From: Nocardia brasiliensis
GTDB taxonomy: Bacteria; Actinomycetota; Actinomycetes; Mycobacteriales; Mycobacteriaceae
Direction: 5' to 3'
Length of the DNA: 64,000 nt
NCBI RefSeq assembly: GCF_011801125.1
Contig: NZ_CP046171.1
Span: forward strand, 6,758,001 to 6,822,000
Shown: positions 9,068 through 21,818 of the stretch, piece after piece
Layout: each line of letters starts with the position of its first letter
How positions within the stretch are numbered: position 1 is the first letter of the stretch
Position numbers and translations under genes: made by a program
Notes under the pieces: generated by a model
The model's input: only the letters and a program-made list of their open reading frames with translations
What the model was told of the DNA's origin: nothing
Databases searched by the model: none

Positions 9068-9985
9068 ATGAACGGCAGATGGCGGCGATTGCTGCTGACG
9101 GGCCTCGCGTGCGGCCTCTGCGTGGCAGGCGCGCAGGCGGTTCCGGCCGCGGCCGATCCGGGCGGCACCGGCAGTGCGCTGCCGGGCAAGGACCCGGACG
9201 GCAGCATCCCGCCCACCGGTTCGGACGACTGGTCCTGCCGACCCGCGCGGGCCCACCCGCGCCCGGTCGTCCTGGTGCACGGCACCTGGGGTAACCAGAA
9301 CGATTGGGACGTACTCGCGCCGAGCCTGAAAGTCGAAGGCTACTGCGTCTTTTCGCTCAACTATGGCCGCGATACGTCGAGCGTGCTCGGCGCGCTGCCG
9401 GGAATGTACGCCACCGGCGACATTCCCACCTCGGCCGCGGAGCTGGCGGCCTTCGTCGACCAGGTCCTGGCCGCCACCGGTGCGGCGCGAGTCGACCTCG
9501 TCGGGCATTCGCAAGGCGCACTGGTGGCTCGCCAGTACCTCCGCTTCGGCGGTGGCGCAGACCATGTCGCGCAGCTGATCTCGCTCGCAGGCACCAATCA
9601 CGGTTCGTCGATGCGCGGGATCGCGCCGCGGCTGCCACCCGGCGTCGTGGCCGCGTTGCCCACCGTACTGACGCCGGTCGCCGGAATCGCCGCGGCACAG
9701 CAGCTCGTCGGCAGCGAGTTCCTGCGCACCTTGAACGCGGACGGCGACACCGTGCCCGGCATCGCCTACACGGTCATCGCCAGCGCCCGCGACGATGCCT
9801 CCACCCCACCGGAAGCCACCTTCCTGCAGGCCGGTCCGGGTGCGACGGTCGACAACGTCTGGGTCCAGGAGCTCTGCCCCGCCGACGCGTTCGACCACGC
9901 CACGCTGCCGCAGTCGCCGACCGTCGACTTCATCGTCAAGCGGGCACTCGACCCCGGCTACACCGGCGTCGTCGCCTGCGAATAG
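9068..9985 (+). CDS. Secreted lipase/esterase (alpha/beta hydrolase, lipase class 2 type)
   Basis: This 305-residue secreted alpha/beta hydrolase begins at the ATG at 9068, preceded by AGAGGA. A signal peptide runs to about residue 28 (AVPAAA-D). The oxyanion region VLVHGTWGN and the nucleophile elbow GHSQG are present, and the final His is probably in FDHATLPQS. The fold and cysteine placement resemble actinobacterial lipases of the class 2 family. The gene lies 56 bp behind the GH1 gene on the same strand, so both exported hydrolases may be expressed together. The natural ester substrate is unknown. Confidence 0.85.
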   Translation: MNGRWRRLLLTGLACGLCVAGAQAVPAAADPGGTGSALPGKDPDGSIPPTGSDDWSCRPARAHPRPVVLVHGTWGNQNDWDVLAPSLKVEGYCVFSLNYGRDTSSVLGALPGMYATGDIPTSAAELAAFVDQVLAATGAARVDLVGHSQGALVARQYLRFGGGADHVAQLISLAGTNHGSSMRGIAPRLPPGVVAALPTVLTPVAGIAAAQQLVGSEFLRTLNADGDTVPGIAYTVIASARDDASTPPEATFLQAGPGATVDNVWVQELCPADAFDHATLPQSPTVDFIVKRALDPGYTGVVACE

Positions 9986-9997
9986 CCCGGGCGCGAC

Positions 9998-10037
9998 AAA
10001 GACGGGCGGTAAGGCCGTGGCCCTACCACCCGTCTTT
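9998..10037. terminator. Bidirectional stem-loop terminator
   Basis: A long inverted repeat (AAAGACGGGCGGTAAGGCC paired with GGCCCTACCACCCGTCTTT) fills the 62-bp gap between the convergent lipase and MFS genes. The stem is GC-rich inside and A/T at both ends, so it can act as a terminator in either direction. Confidence 0.75.
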
Positions 10038-10047
10038 CGCGATAACG

Positions 10048-12323
<2,276 letters not shown>

Positions 12324-12507
12324 GGCCGAAAATTTAACACAAACTGCAAAATTTCAGAAAGTGCAATATTAAGTGACCTCGCTCACCTCCGCCCGCGATG
12401 CGTCGCCCGAATCCATGCGATCTACGGCCAAGATGCGTATCTGATCACAGTGTTCCTCCCCACAGGCGCAATCGCCCTGGCCATAAGCTTGTTCTCAGCT
12501 TCTTTAC

Positions 12508-12526
12508 CTACTGTTTAACTTAGTAG
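12508..12526. promoter_or_regulatory. Palindrome upstream of small secreted protein gene
   Basis: CTACT-N9-AGTAG lies 24 bp before the start at 12550, inside an A/T-rich stretch that should hold the promoter. It may be a regulator site or chance; no regulator gene is adjacent on this side apart from the divergent tetR at 12323. Confidence 0.25.
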
Positions 12527-12549
12527 ATCAGCAGAGAGGCAACGACGCC

Positions 12550-12924
12550 ATGCAGCGACTCCCCCAGCGGTCGACCAGTTCCGGGCACCCCCGCCGACGT
12601 GCCACCGCACTCGCCCTGATCGTCGGATTCTTCGGCGCCGCAACGGTGCTCACGTCCGGCAGCGCCGCGGCCGCCTTAGACGACAGGCCGGGCCGCGACA
12701 CTTCAGGCGCGCACCACGTCGACCCCGAAGGCATCCACCACACCGACAACAACCCGTTGCGCCAGAACGAGCACCAGCAGGCGCAGCGCGAGTACTGGGC
12801 CAAGCAGCAGTCCGCACCGACGCCGGGCAGGGGCGGCGGGGGCGAATCGACGACCTGGACCGCGGTGCCGCGTCCGGACGGCGAAGGCTGGGTCGTCTGC
12901 AAACCCACCGCCGCCCGGTGCTGA
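12550..12924 (+). CDS. Small secreted protein of unknown function
   Basis: This 124-residue protein has a basic N-terminus, a hydrophobic core (LALIVGFFGAATVL) and a cleavage region rich in Ala (SGSAAAA), so it is exported. The mature part is hydrophilic, rich in His, Gln and Gly, with only two cysteines, both near the C-terminus (VVCKPTAARC), probably disulfide-bonded. A GAGAGG site precedes the ATG. One TTA leucine codon (12676) lies just after the signal peptide. No known domain is recognised. Confidence 0.65.
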   Translation: MQRLPQRSTSSGHPRRRATALALIVGFFGAATVLTSGSAAAALDDRPGRDTSGAHHVDPEGIHHTDNNPLRQNEHQQAQREYWAKQQSAPTPGRGGGGESTTWTAVPRPDGEGWVVCKPTAARC

Positions 12925-13012
12925 CATCCGAGCCCGAAAAGCACTGTCACGCTTGCTTTATCGACCGAATTTCGCGGATCTCGCGACCGGTCGGCGAGGG
13001 AGAGAGAAGCCG

Positions 13013-13549
13013 ATGAACACCACCGCACGCACCAGTACCGCCGCCGCACTCGGCCGCGGGGCGCTCGCACTGCTCGCGACAGTCGCCCTCGCGGGCGGGC
13101 TCACCGCGGGCGCAGGCACCGCCGCGGCGAGCACGGCCGGTGCCGGGACGCACTGCCTCTGGGCGGGCACCAGCCATCCGCAGGGTGCGACCGTGGTCGC
13201 CGGCGGCCAGAGCTTCCGGTGCGAGACCGACCGCGGCGCGCCGTCGTGGTCCCGAGGTCCCGCCGACAACAGGCCGAGCACGGTCCCCAACCCGGGCGCG
13301 TACACCCGGCCCGCGGGCCTCTTCAGCGCGGGCGCGCGCCAGCCGGGCACCGAGTACACCGACTACTGCGTCGGCAGCCAGCTCATCGAGGGCAACGAGG
13401 ACGTCTACCAGGTCGTCGCCGCCCGCGACGGCTCGCTGCGCTGGCAGGCCGTCGCCCCGGTCGCGCAGTGGAAGTTCGACCCGGACACCCCGCGTCCCGG
13501 ACCGTCGACCCGGTCGGCGAGCCTCTGTATCGACGGCAATCTGACCTGA
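13013..13549 (+). CDS. Small secreted cysteine-containing protein of unknown function
   Basis: This 178-residue protein starts at the ATG at 13013 behind a GAGGGAGAGAGAAG site. A long signal peptide ends near residue 43 (GAGTAAAS). The mature region has four cysteines (HCLW, FRCET, DYCVG, LCIDG), suggesting two disulfides, and is rich in Gly, Pro and Thr. It follows another small secreted protein gene by about 90 bp on the same strand, so the two may be co-expressed. No family is recognised. Confidence 0.65.
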   Translation: MNTTARTSTAAALGRGALALLATVALAGGLTAGAGTAAASTAGAGTHCLWAGTSHPQGATVVAGGQSFRCETDRGAPSWSRGPADNRPSTVPNPGAYTRPAGLFSAGARQPGTEYTDYCVGSQLIEGNEDVYQVVAARDGSLRWQAVAPVAQWKFDPDTPRPGPSTRSASLCIDGNLT

Positions 13550-13565
13550 TCCGGCGCACGCGCCG

Positions 13566-15895
<2,330 letters not shown>

Positions 15896-16034
15896 AAGAC
15901 CATTAGTTTGTCGAATATCTAATACTTAGTTATCGTTTCGTTATTGTTTATATGTGTGTTCCGATTTGCTTCAGCGGATTTATGCCGAATGATGACAACT
16001 CGGATCCGCTTGGACATAGATCACCGTGATGTTC

Positions 16035-16048
16035 TCGAATGTATTCGA
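16035..16048. promoter_or_regulatory. Palindrome TCGAAT-GT-ATTCGA upstream of NlpC/P60 gene
   Basis: This dyad of two 6-bp arms around GT lies 87 bp before the NlpC/P60 start in an A/T-rich leader (15896-16135). Its arms recall actinobacterial LexA half-sites (TCGAAC/GTTCGA), but the spacing is two bases too short for a SOS box. The regulator is unknown. Confidence 0.3.
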
Positions 16049-16135
16049 AGACTGTGGTGTGGTCCGATTTCGCCATCAGACGCGGCGTCGCGTGACCCGC
16101 CGGAGCCTTCGAGACGACCATCGGAGGACCTGATC

Positions 16136-16864
16136 ATGGCATCGAAGACCGACGACGTCCGAACTACCCGCTTCCTGCGCCGAGTGCTCTGGTGGGCACT
16201 CGCCGCAGGCGTGACCCTCGCAGGCGCGCTCGCCGCCCTGCTGGTCACCTCCGGCAGCGCGGCGGCGCAGCCGATCACCGTGCCCGGCATCGGCACCGTC
16301 CAGATTCCGGACGAATCCGCCCTCCCCCCAGGCCTTTCCGGAACGGCGGCACCGCAGCCGGAGAGCGCGCCGATCGCGGCTCCCCTGCCGACCGAGTTCT
16401 CCGCGTTCGGCCATACCTTCACGCTTCCGACCATCCCCGGCTTCGAATTCCCCGGCCGCACCGGAACTCCCGGCAGCAGCACGCCGAATCAACCGCTGCT
16501 GCACGAGGCTCCGTCGCAGTCGCCCGGCGAGGTCGCGGTCGAGGCCGCGCGCACCAAGCTCGGCGCGAGCTACGGCCCGGCCGCAGGGCCGGACTCGTTC
16601 GACTGCTCAGGGCTGGTCCAATGGTCCTACGGCCAGGCCGGCGTCGACCTGCCGCGCACCAGCCACGACCAGCTCGCCGCCGGAACCCCGGTCACCCGTG
16701 CGGATTTGCGCCCCGGCGATCTGGTGTCGTTCTACGGCGGCGGCCACTCCACCCTGTACGCGGGCGACGGCAAGGTCATCCACGCCTCGACCTACGGCGC
16801 CAGCGTCACCGAATCCTCGATCGACGCAATGCCGTTCGCCGGCGCATGCCGCTTCCGCGACTGA
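16136..16864 (+). CDS. Secreted NlpC/P60 peptidoglycan endopeptidase
   Basis: This 242-residue exported protein ends in an NlpC/P60 domain that hydrolyses the D-Glu-mDAP bond of peptidoglycan stems. The catalytic Cys is in SFDCSGLVQWSY (about residue 158), the His in GGGHSTLY, and a further His in VIHAST. The N-terminal signal anchor (residues 18-42) is followed by a Pro-rich linker of about 85 residues. GGAGG precedes the ATG at 16136. It resembles the short Rip-type hydrolases of mycobacteria (RipB/RipD class). It lacks an obvious regulatory N-terminal helical domain. Confidence 0.85.
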   Translation: MASKTDDVRTTRFLRRVLWWALAAGVTLAGALAALLVTSGSAAAQPITVPGIGTVQIPDESALPPGLSGTAAPQPESAPIAAPLPTEFSAFGHTFTLPTIPGFEFPGRTGTPGSSTPNQPLLHEAPSQSPGEVAVEAARTKLGASYGPAAGPDSFDCSGLVQWSYGQAGVDLPRTSHDQLAAGTPVTRADLRPGDLVSFYGGGHSTLYAGDGKVIHASTYGASVTESSIDAMPFAGACRFRD

Positions 16865-16876
16865 CCGGCGACCCGC

Positions 16877-17038
16877 TCAGGCGTCCTCGGCCGCGTCAGC
16901 CACGGGGCGCGCGGGCGGTCCGGACAACCGGACCACGCCTGCCTCGAGATCCACGTCGAGGCGCGGGCGGTGGCCTTGACCGGAGCTGTCCTCGCTGCCC
17001 TCGTCAGCCAGTTTCTGGCCCGAAAACAGTTCTCCCAT
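16877..17038 (-). CDS. Small protein, possible DUF6191-like
   Basis: This reads as 53 residues from an ATG at 17038, or a few more from GTG at 17047. The sequence begins MGELFSGQKLADEGSED and ends in a Pro/Ala/Asp-rich tail, with a LDVDLEAGVVRL segment, resembling small actinobacterial proteins of DUF6191 type. It fills the gap between the convergent NlpC/P60 gene and the mannosyltransferase gene and lies just downstream of the latter. There is no strong ribosome site. The function is unknown and the gene call is tentative. Confidence 0.4.
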   Translation of the reverse strand: MGELFSGQKLADEGSEDSSGQGHRPRLDVDLEAGVVRLSGPPARPVADAAEDA

Positions 17039-17105
17039 GACACCCACGAATCCACGATAGCGCGGTCTCGCGAAACCACGGGCCGATGCTCGCCGGTCCG
17101 GTCGA

Positions 17106-18452
17106 TTACGGAGCGACCCGGGTGTCAACCGCGACCGGGGCGGTCTGGGCCGGTGCTGTCGCGGTCGCACTACGACGCAGCGCCAAGGCGATCGCCGCGA
17201 ACAGCGCGACGGTGAGCCAGATGTAGGCGTTGCGATAGAACAGCACCGGATGTCCGCGCGTGGCGTAGTCGAACACGCTCACCAGCGTCGGATCGAGAAA
17301 GGCAAGCACCCCGCCGGAGACGAGCAGCGCGGTCGCCACGAAGGCGAGCGGGATGACCAGCCCGCCGCGGCGCAACGCGAGATCACCCAGGTAGATGAGC
17401 AACGGCGCGAGCCAAACCCAGTGGTGCACCCAGCTGAACGGCGAGACCGCCGTCATCGTGACGCCGACGCACACCACCGCGGGCAGTTCGCGCCCGGACA
17501 GCGACAACCGCCGCGCCAGATACAGACAGATTCCCGCCATCACCGCCGCGCCTGCCAGCCACAGCAGCTGATGCGCGCCCGCCACACCGGCCGAACGCGC
17601 GATCATGCCGCGCAAGGACTCGTTCGACAGATTCCCCGGCTCACCGACGCGCGCCGGATCGATGAACGCGCCGCCCCAGAAAGTCATCGAATCCTTCGGC
17701 AGCACAACGAAACCCAGCGCAACCGTGGCGGCGAACGCGCCGCCCGCCGCCGCGGCCGCCCGGTAGCGCCGGGTGAGCAGCAGGTACAGCACGAAGAAGG
17801 CGGGTGTCAGCTTGATGCCTGCCGCGATGCCGGTCAGCACACCCTTGCACCGCGACGAATCGGGCAGTGCCAGATCGGCGATGACGAGCAACAGCAGCAC
17901 GATGTTGATCTGTCCGAAGGCCATGGATTGCCGAATCGGCTCGCACCACAGCAGCAGGCCGCCGATAGAGCAGGCCGCGACGACGAGGCGCGGGTCGCGA
18001 CGGTAGCCGAGCAACGACAACGCCGCCAGGCACGAGCCGACCAGCATCGCGAAGTTCCCGAAACCACCGGCGAGGGTGTACAAGTCGCCGTGCAGCCAGC
18101 GCAGCGGAACGAACAGCAGCGCGGCGAACGGCGTATAGACGAATTCCCAGACACCGCGGGTATTGCCGAGCAATGGACTGTCGTAGACCGAAACACCGCG
18201 GCCCACCCGGTCACCGGCGATCTGATAGACGCTCAGATCCATCAGATGCAGCATCACCTGCCGGTGCTCGAGCACCTCCACCAGGTAGTAGCCACCGGCG
18301 GTGGTCCCGGCGAGCAAGAGCGCCCACCACACCACCGGTGCGATCGTGCGCTGCTCCGGCCCGGACGACGTCTCGATGTTCTCGATCGTCGAAGACGACA
18401 AACCCACTCCCAGCAATCGGACTCCGTTTGCGCCACCCCACGGTAGCGGCAT
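17106..18452 (-). CDS. GT87 polytopic mannosyltransferase (polyprenol-phosphomannose dependent)
   Basis: This 448-residue membrane protein has about ten hydrophobic segments and the GT87/DUF2029 layout of actinobacterial alpha-1,2-mannosyltransferases. An Asp-containing extracytoplasmic loop (MDLSVYQIAGDRV) precedes FVYTPFAALLFVPLRW, a family hallmark; WVHHWVW lies near residue 330. Such enzymes use polyprenyl-phosphate mannose to extend PIM, lipomannan and lipoarabinomannan outside the membrane. The exact step cannot be told. The start is uncertain: no clear ribosome site precedes 18452, and a TTG at 18416 has a better-placed CGGAG. Confidence 0.8.
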   Translation of the reverse strand: MPLPWGGANGVRLLGVGLSSSTIENIETSSGPEQRTIAPVVWWALLLAGTTAGGYYLVEVLEHRQVMLHLMDLSVYQIAGDRVGRGVSVYDSPLLGNTRGVWEFVYTPFAALLFVPLRWLHGDLYTLAGGFGNFAMLVGSCLAALSLLGYRRDPRLVVAACSIGGLLLWCEPIRQSMAFGQINIVLLLLVIADLALPDSSRCKGVLTGIAAGIKLTPAFFVLYLLLTRRYRAAAAAGGAFAATVALGFVVLPKDSMTFWGGAFIDPARVGEPGNLSNESLRGMIARSAGVAGAHQLLWLAGAAVMAGICLYLARRLSLSGRELPAVVCVGVTMTAVSPFSWVHHWVWLAPLLIYLGDLALRRGGLVIPLAFVATALLVSGGVLAFLDPTLVSVFDYATRGHPVLFYRNAYIWLTVALFAAIALALRRSATATAPAQTAPVAVDTRVAP

Positions 18453-18554
18453 CGCCGCGCGTGTTCCACCGCGGCCGTGCCGAACTTATGGCCGTGGCAC
18501 CGGATATCTCCGTATTCGCTCTCGTTGCCGTCGCCGCCGACCGGCGACGGCAGG

Positions 18555-18851
18555 TCAGACGCCCGCGGCGCCACCCTGCATGGCGATGACGAAGCCGCCC
18601 TCGCCGTTGGCGTCGGTGCCCGTGTCGAGGACCTTGTCGTCCAGGAAGGCCGCGGCCTGCTGGTCGAGGAAGATTCGGGAGCCGTCGGCGTCGAGGACCT
18701 GATCCTGCGCGCTCGGCGCCGCGGCGACCTCGAGTTGCAAGGTCTCGGCGCCGTCGGTGGTGGAGATGCGCAGGCCCGCCTCCTGCGGCGTGCCGTCGGC
18801 GGAGGTGATGGTGCGGACAACCTCGATGGCGGTGGGGGTGAGCATCAACAT
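18555..18851 (-). CDS. HesB/IscA-fold protein lacking all cysteines
   Basis: This 98-residue protein has the length and strand order of the HesB/IscA A-type carrier family (LTPTAIEVVRTIT, then AGLRIS, then GSRIFLDQQAAAFLDDKVLD). It contains no cysteine, so the three ligands normally used to hold an Fe-S cluster or iron are absent. Similar Cys-free proteins occur in nocardiae and mycobacteria, often annotated as HesB-like or adhesin. The role is unknown. It lies 102 bp upstream of the mannosyltransferase gene on the same strand. Confidence 0.75.
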   Translation of the reverse strand: MLMLTPTAIEVVRTITSADGTPQEAGLRISTTDGAETLQLEVAAAPSAQDQVLDADGSRIFLDQQAAAFLDDKVLDTGTDANGEGGFVIAMQGGAAGV

Positions 18852-19090
18852 ATGTCTGGTTCCTTCCCGCTGTCGTGCGAGTCAGCCAGTGGCGGCGGAC
18901 TCCGGAAACGCAGGCCGACCGTCGACATGCCACAGCGGCGGCCGGCACCGGCGTTCTCTGAGGGGTAGCCACGAGCCGTGCCGCGAAACTCCCCATCCCG
19001 AACCGATTGGCATTCCCCCTGCTCGGTGCGGCACTGTGACCCTCGCCGCACACCACCGGCCAGCGGTCAGCGACCCGATGCGGCCGACGC

Positions 19091-19450
19091 TCAGTTGACC
19101 CGCGGCTGGCTGATCGCGCACAGCCAGGTGCCGTCGGGCTGCTTACGCAGCACGTCCACGGTGATCTCGCCGGTGGGCCATTCGTGCGCGCTCAATGCGA
19201 TATCGCCCGCCACGAGCGGATCCTGCCGCTTGCCGATCTCGAAAGCCGGTGCGGTAGAGAGGAATTGCGCGTACGCCTCGCGGATCGCCCGCAGCCCGTT
19301 GACGACGGGACCGCCGGGCACGGCGAGCACCGCGTCCGGTTCGTACAGCGCGGCCAGCCCGTCCGCGTCGCGGGCCGCGACCAACTCGACGAACACATCG
19401 ATCACGTCCTCCGGTCGCGAGATCCCCGCCCGGCGCTTGCTCTCGTTCAT
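19091..19450 (-). CDS. SnoaL-like/NTF2-fold small protein
   Basis: This 119-residue protein has the NTF2-like fold pattern of YybH/SgcJ-type proteins: VIDVFVELVAARDADGLAAL near the N-terminus, YEPDAVLAVPGG, and a strand-rich C-terminal half ending CAISQPRVN. These often serve as small hydrolases, isomerases or binding proteins. The start at 19450 is chosen because the longer frame to 19546 would run into the promoter region of the divergent tetR. Together with that TetR it forms a divergent pair, so it may be the regulator's target. Confidence 0.75.
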   Translation of the reverse strand: MNESKRRAGISRPEDVIDVFVELVAARDADGLAALYEPDAVLAVPGGPVVNGLRAIREAYAQFLSTAPAFEIGKRQDPLVAGDIALSAHEWPTGEITVDVLRKQPDGTWLCAISQPRVN

Positions 19451-19599
19451 GCTCGCCAGCGTCGCAGACCCATGCCATTCCGCGCGAAAATCCGCGCAGC
19501 CCTTGTCAACTCGAAATCCGAGCGCATTGCGCGCGAGCCGTGGCACGAACGGTTCATATTCTGAATCTGATGAGTTTTCGTATTTGATAGCATTCGGGG

Positions 19600-20178
19600 A
19601 TGACCGCGCCGCCCGGACGTCGTGAGCGGAAAAAGGCCGCGACTCGTCAGAAAATCGCCGATACCGCGTTGCGCCTGTTTCTGGAGCGCGGATACGACGC
19701 GGTGGGCATCCGGGAGGTGGCCGACGCCGCCGATGTGGCCGTCACGACGCTCTTCGCCCACTTCCCCACGAAGGAAGCCCTGGTATTCGAGCGGGGCGAC
19801 GACTTCGAGCAGCGGCTCATCCAGGCGGCCACCGGCCGAGCCGCCGACGAGCCGCTCATCCCCGCGCTGCGTCGCGAGATCCGCGCCCAGGTGCGGCATT
19901 GCACGAGGGCCGACGTCGCACCGCTGTGGCAGATGATCGACGCCTCGCCCGACCTGCGGGACTACGACCAGACGATGCGGCTGCGGCACGCGCAGTCGCT
20001 GGCCACCGCCATCGCCGGCGATCTGGGCCTGTCCTCGACGCCGACAGCCTGCCGGGCCCTCGCGCGTTTCGCGATCGACGCCTACTTCCTCGCGCGCGAG
20101 GCTCCCGATCCGGACGTCGCGGTGGACGAGGTCTTCACGATGATCGAGACCGCCTGGGCCGCTACCGAATTCAACTGA
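19600..20178 (+). CDS. TetR-family regulator
   Basis: This 192-residue TetR protein has its HTH around residues 36-58 (IREVADAADVAVTTLFAHFPTKE). It is divergent from the SnoaL-like gene across a 149-bp A/T-rich gap and probably regulates it. Its 3' end overlaps the FGGY kinase gene by 8 bp in convergent orientation. The ligand is unknown. Confidence 0.85.
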   Translation: MTAPPGRRERKKAATRQKIADTALRLFLERGYDAVGIREVADAADVAVTTLFAHFPTKEALVFERGDDFEQRLIQAATGRAADEPLIPALRREIRAQVRHCTRADVAPLWQMIDASPDLRDYDQTMRLRHAQSLATAIAGDLGLSSTPTACRALARFAIDAYFLAREAPDPDVAVDEVFTMIETAWAATEFN

Positions 20179-21634
20179 CCCGGCGCCAGTCCGCCAGGTC
20201 GGCGTGTAGCTCGCGCAGGGCCGCGTGCACCGAGCGGTAGCCCTCGTACAGACCGCGCAGCCGCCCGACCGGCGCGGCCGGGACGAACGACCGGTCCACC
20301 ACGACCGCCGCGCGTGCCGCCGTGGCCACGTCCGGGTAGAGACCCGCGCCGACGGCGCCGAGCAGGGCCGCGCCCAATGCCGCACTGTCGAACACCCGCA
20401 ATCCCTCGACCGGGCGTTCCAGCACGTCGGCGTGGATCTGTCCCCACAGCGTGCTACGTGCCCCGCCACCGGAGAACGTCACGCTCGCCAACGCGAATCC
20501 GCAAGCCGTCTCGACCGATTCGAGAACATGCCGCCCCGACATGGCCACCCCCTGCAGTACCGCGAGCGACATGTCCGCCGTCGTTGTCGCCGAACTCAAT
20601 CCGAGGAAGCTCGCGCGAACGTCGGCGTCCCACAACGGTGCTCGTTCACCCGACAGATACGGCGTGAAGAGCACACCGGGTGCGCCCGCCGCGGCCGACT
20701 CGAAGACCTCCGCCAGACTCAGGCCGGACACCTGGCTCCACCAGCGCACCGCGTCCCCACCCGCCTGGGTCGGTCCGGCATGCACATACAGCCCGCCGCG
20801 CGGCGGGAAGGTGACGATCCCGCCCGCCGGGTGCGCCTGTTCGGCGGCGCCCGCGACCACCAAAGATGTTCCGCACGAGATCATTCCGCGGCCCGCCTCG
20901 GTGGTGCCGGTACCGAATACCGCGCTGTAGGCATCCATCGTGCCCACCACCACCTCGGCGCCGTCGACCCGGCCGACCAGCGCCTCCGGTGCCAGGATCT
21001 CCGGCAGCCGCGCGTCGAGGCCGTCGACCAGCGCCACCGCCTCCGGCAGATACCCGTCCGGCCCGGCCACCCGCACCGCGGCCAGCAGATCCGTCGCCAC
21101 CCTGCCCGTCAGCTTGGCGGCCACGAAGTCCTTGGGCCCCAGCACCCATCGCGTCTTCGCCCACAGCGCCGGGTCGGTGCGGGCGAACCAGGCCGCGCGC
21201 GCCCCGACGAAGGAGGCGTCGAGCGTGATCTGCGACCCCCAGATCCGCACCTTCTCCGCGGGGTCGAACCGGCTGTCGAATTCCCTGGCGATCTCGACGC
21301 AGCGCTGGTCCTGCCAGATGATCGCGGGCGCCAGCGGCTCCAGCCGATCGTCCACGCACACATGGGTATTGACCTGACTGGTCAGCCCGATCGCCCGCAC
21401 CGCCCCCGCGGGCACCGCGGCCAGCACCGCGCGCATCCCGGCGACACACCCGTGCCACCAGTCCATCGGATCCTGCTCGGCCCATCCGGGTTTCGGCCGA
21501 CTGATCGGGTACGGCGTCACATGCGCCGCCACCTGCGCCCCCGTCGCGCTGAACGCGACCACCTTCACGGCGGTGGTGCCGATGTCGATGCCGAGCAGGA
21601 GTTCACCCGAATTGCCACCAGACGCAGTGCTCAT
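20171..21634 (-). CDS. FGGY-family carbohydrate kinase (xylulokinase-like)
   Basis: This 487-residue kinase has the actin-like ATPase fold of the FGGY family. The N-terminal phosphate-1 loop is LLGIDIGTTAVKVVA; the sugar site includes LTSQVNTHVCVDD and WQDQR; the C-terminal adenosine motif is TFSGGGARSTLWGQIHADVLERPV. The general base Asp is probably in GTMDAYSAVFG. The pattern is closest to xylulokinases, but no sugar transporter or isomerase is beside it to settle the substrate. It appears to be a single-gene unit. Confidence 0.85.
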   Translation of the reverse strand: MSTASGGNSGELLLGIDIGTTAVKVVAFSATGAQVAAHVTPYPISRPKPGWAEQDPMDWWHGCVAGMRAVLAAVPAGAVRAIGLTSQVNTHVCVDDRLEPLAPAIIWQDQRCVEIAREFDSRFDPAEKVRIWGSQITLDASFVGARAAWFARTDPALWAKTRWVLGPKDFVAAKLTGRVATDLLAAVRVAGPDGYLPEAVALVDGLDARLPEILAPEALVGRVDGAEVVVGTMDAYSAVFGTGTTEAGRGMISCGTSLVVAGAAEQAHPAGGIVTFPPRGGLYVHAGPTQAGGDAVRWWSQVSGLSLAEVFESAAAGAPGVLFTPYLSGERAPLWDADVRASFLGLSSATTTADMSLAVLQGVAMSGRHVLESVETACGFALASVTFSGGGARSTLWGQIHADVLERPVEGLRVFDSAALGAALLGAVGAGLYPDVATAARAAVVVDRSFVPAAPVGRLRGLYEGYRSVHAALRELHADLADWRRVS

Positions 21635-21818
21635 GCGGGCAGTTTTCCAGAGGGGCGAGCAGCGTCCGCGCCGGCCGTGGTGACCTCGGCCGGTCCAGGT
21701 CGGAGCTGCTGAACGCCGAACGCCGGATCGACACCGCGGGAATGCGGAGTCGACCCGGCGTCCGGGTGGGGCTGACTACGGGCTCGCCCTCTCGGCGATC
21801 ACCGCGAATTGCCGAGCG

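Noticed and set aside
16035..16048. LexA (SOS) box
   Set aside because: The arms resemble TCGAAC/GTTCGA but the spacing is two bases too short and the inner bases are T/A.
15896..16135. c-di-AMP (ydaO-type) riboswitch before the NlpC/P60 gene
   Set aside because: Such riboswitches do occur before wall hydrolase genes in actinobacteria, but I cannot find the conserved motif blocks in this leader.
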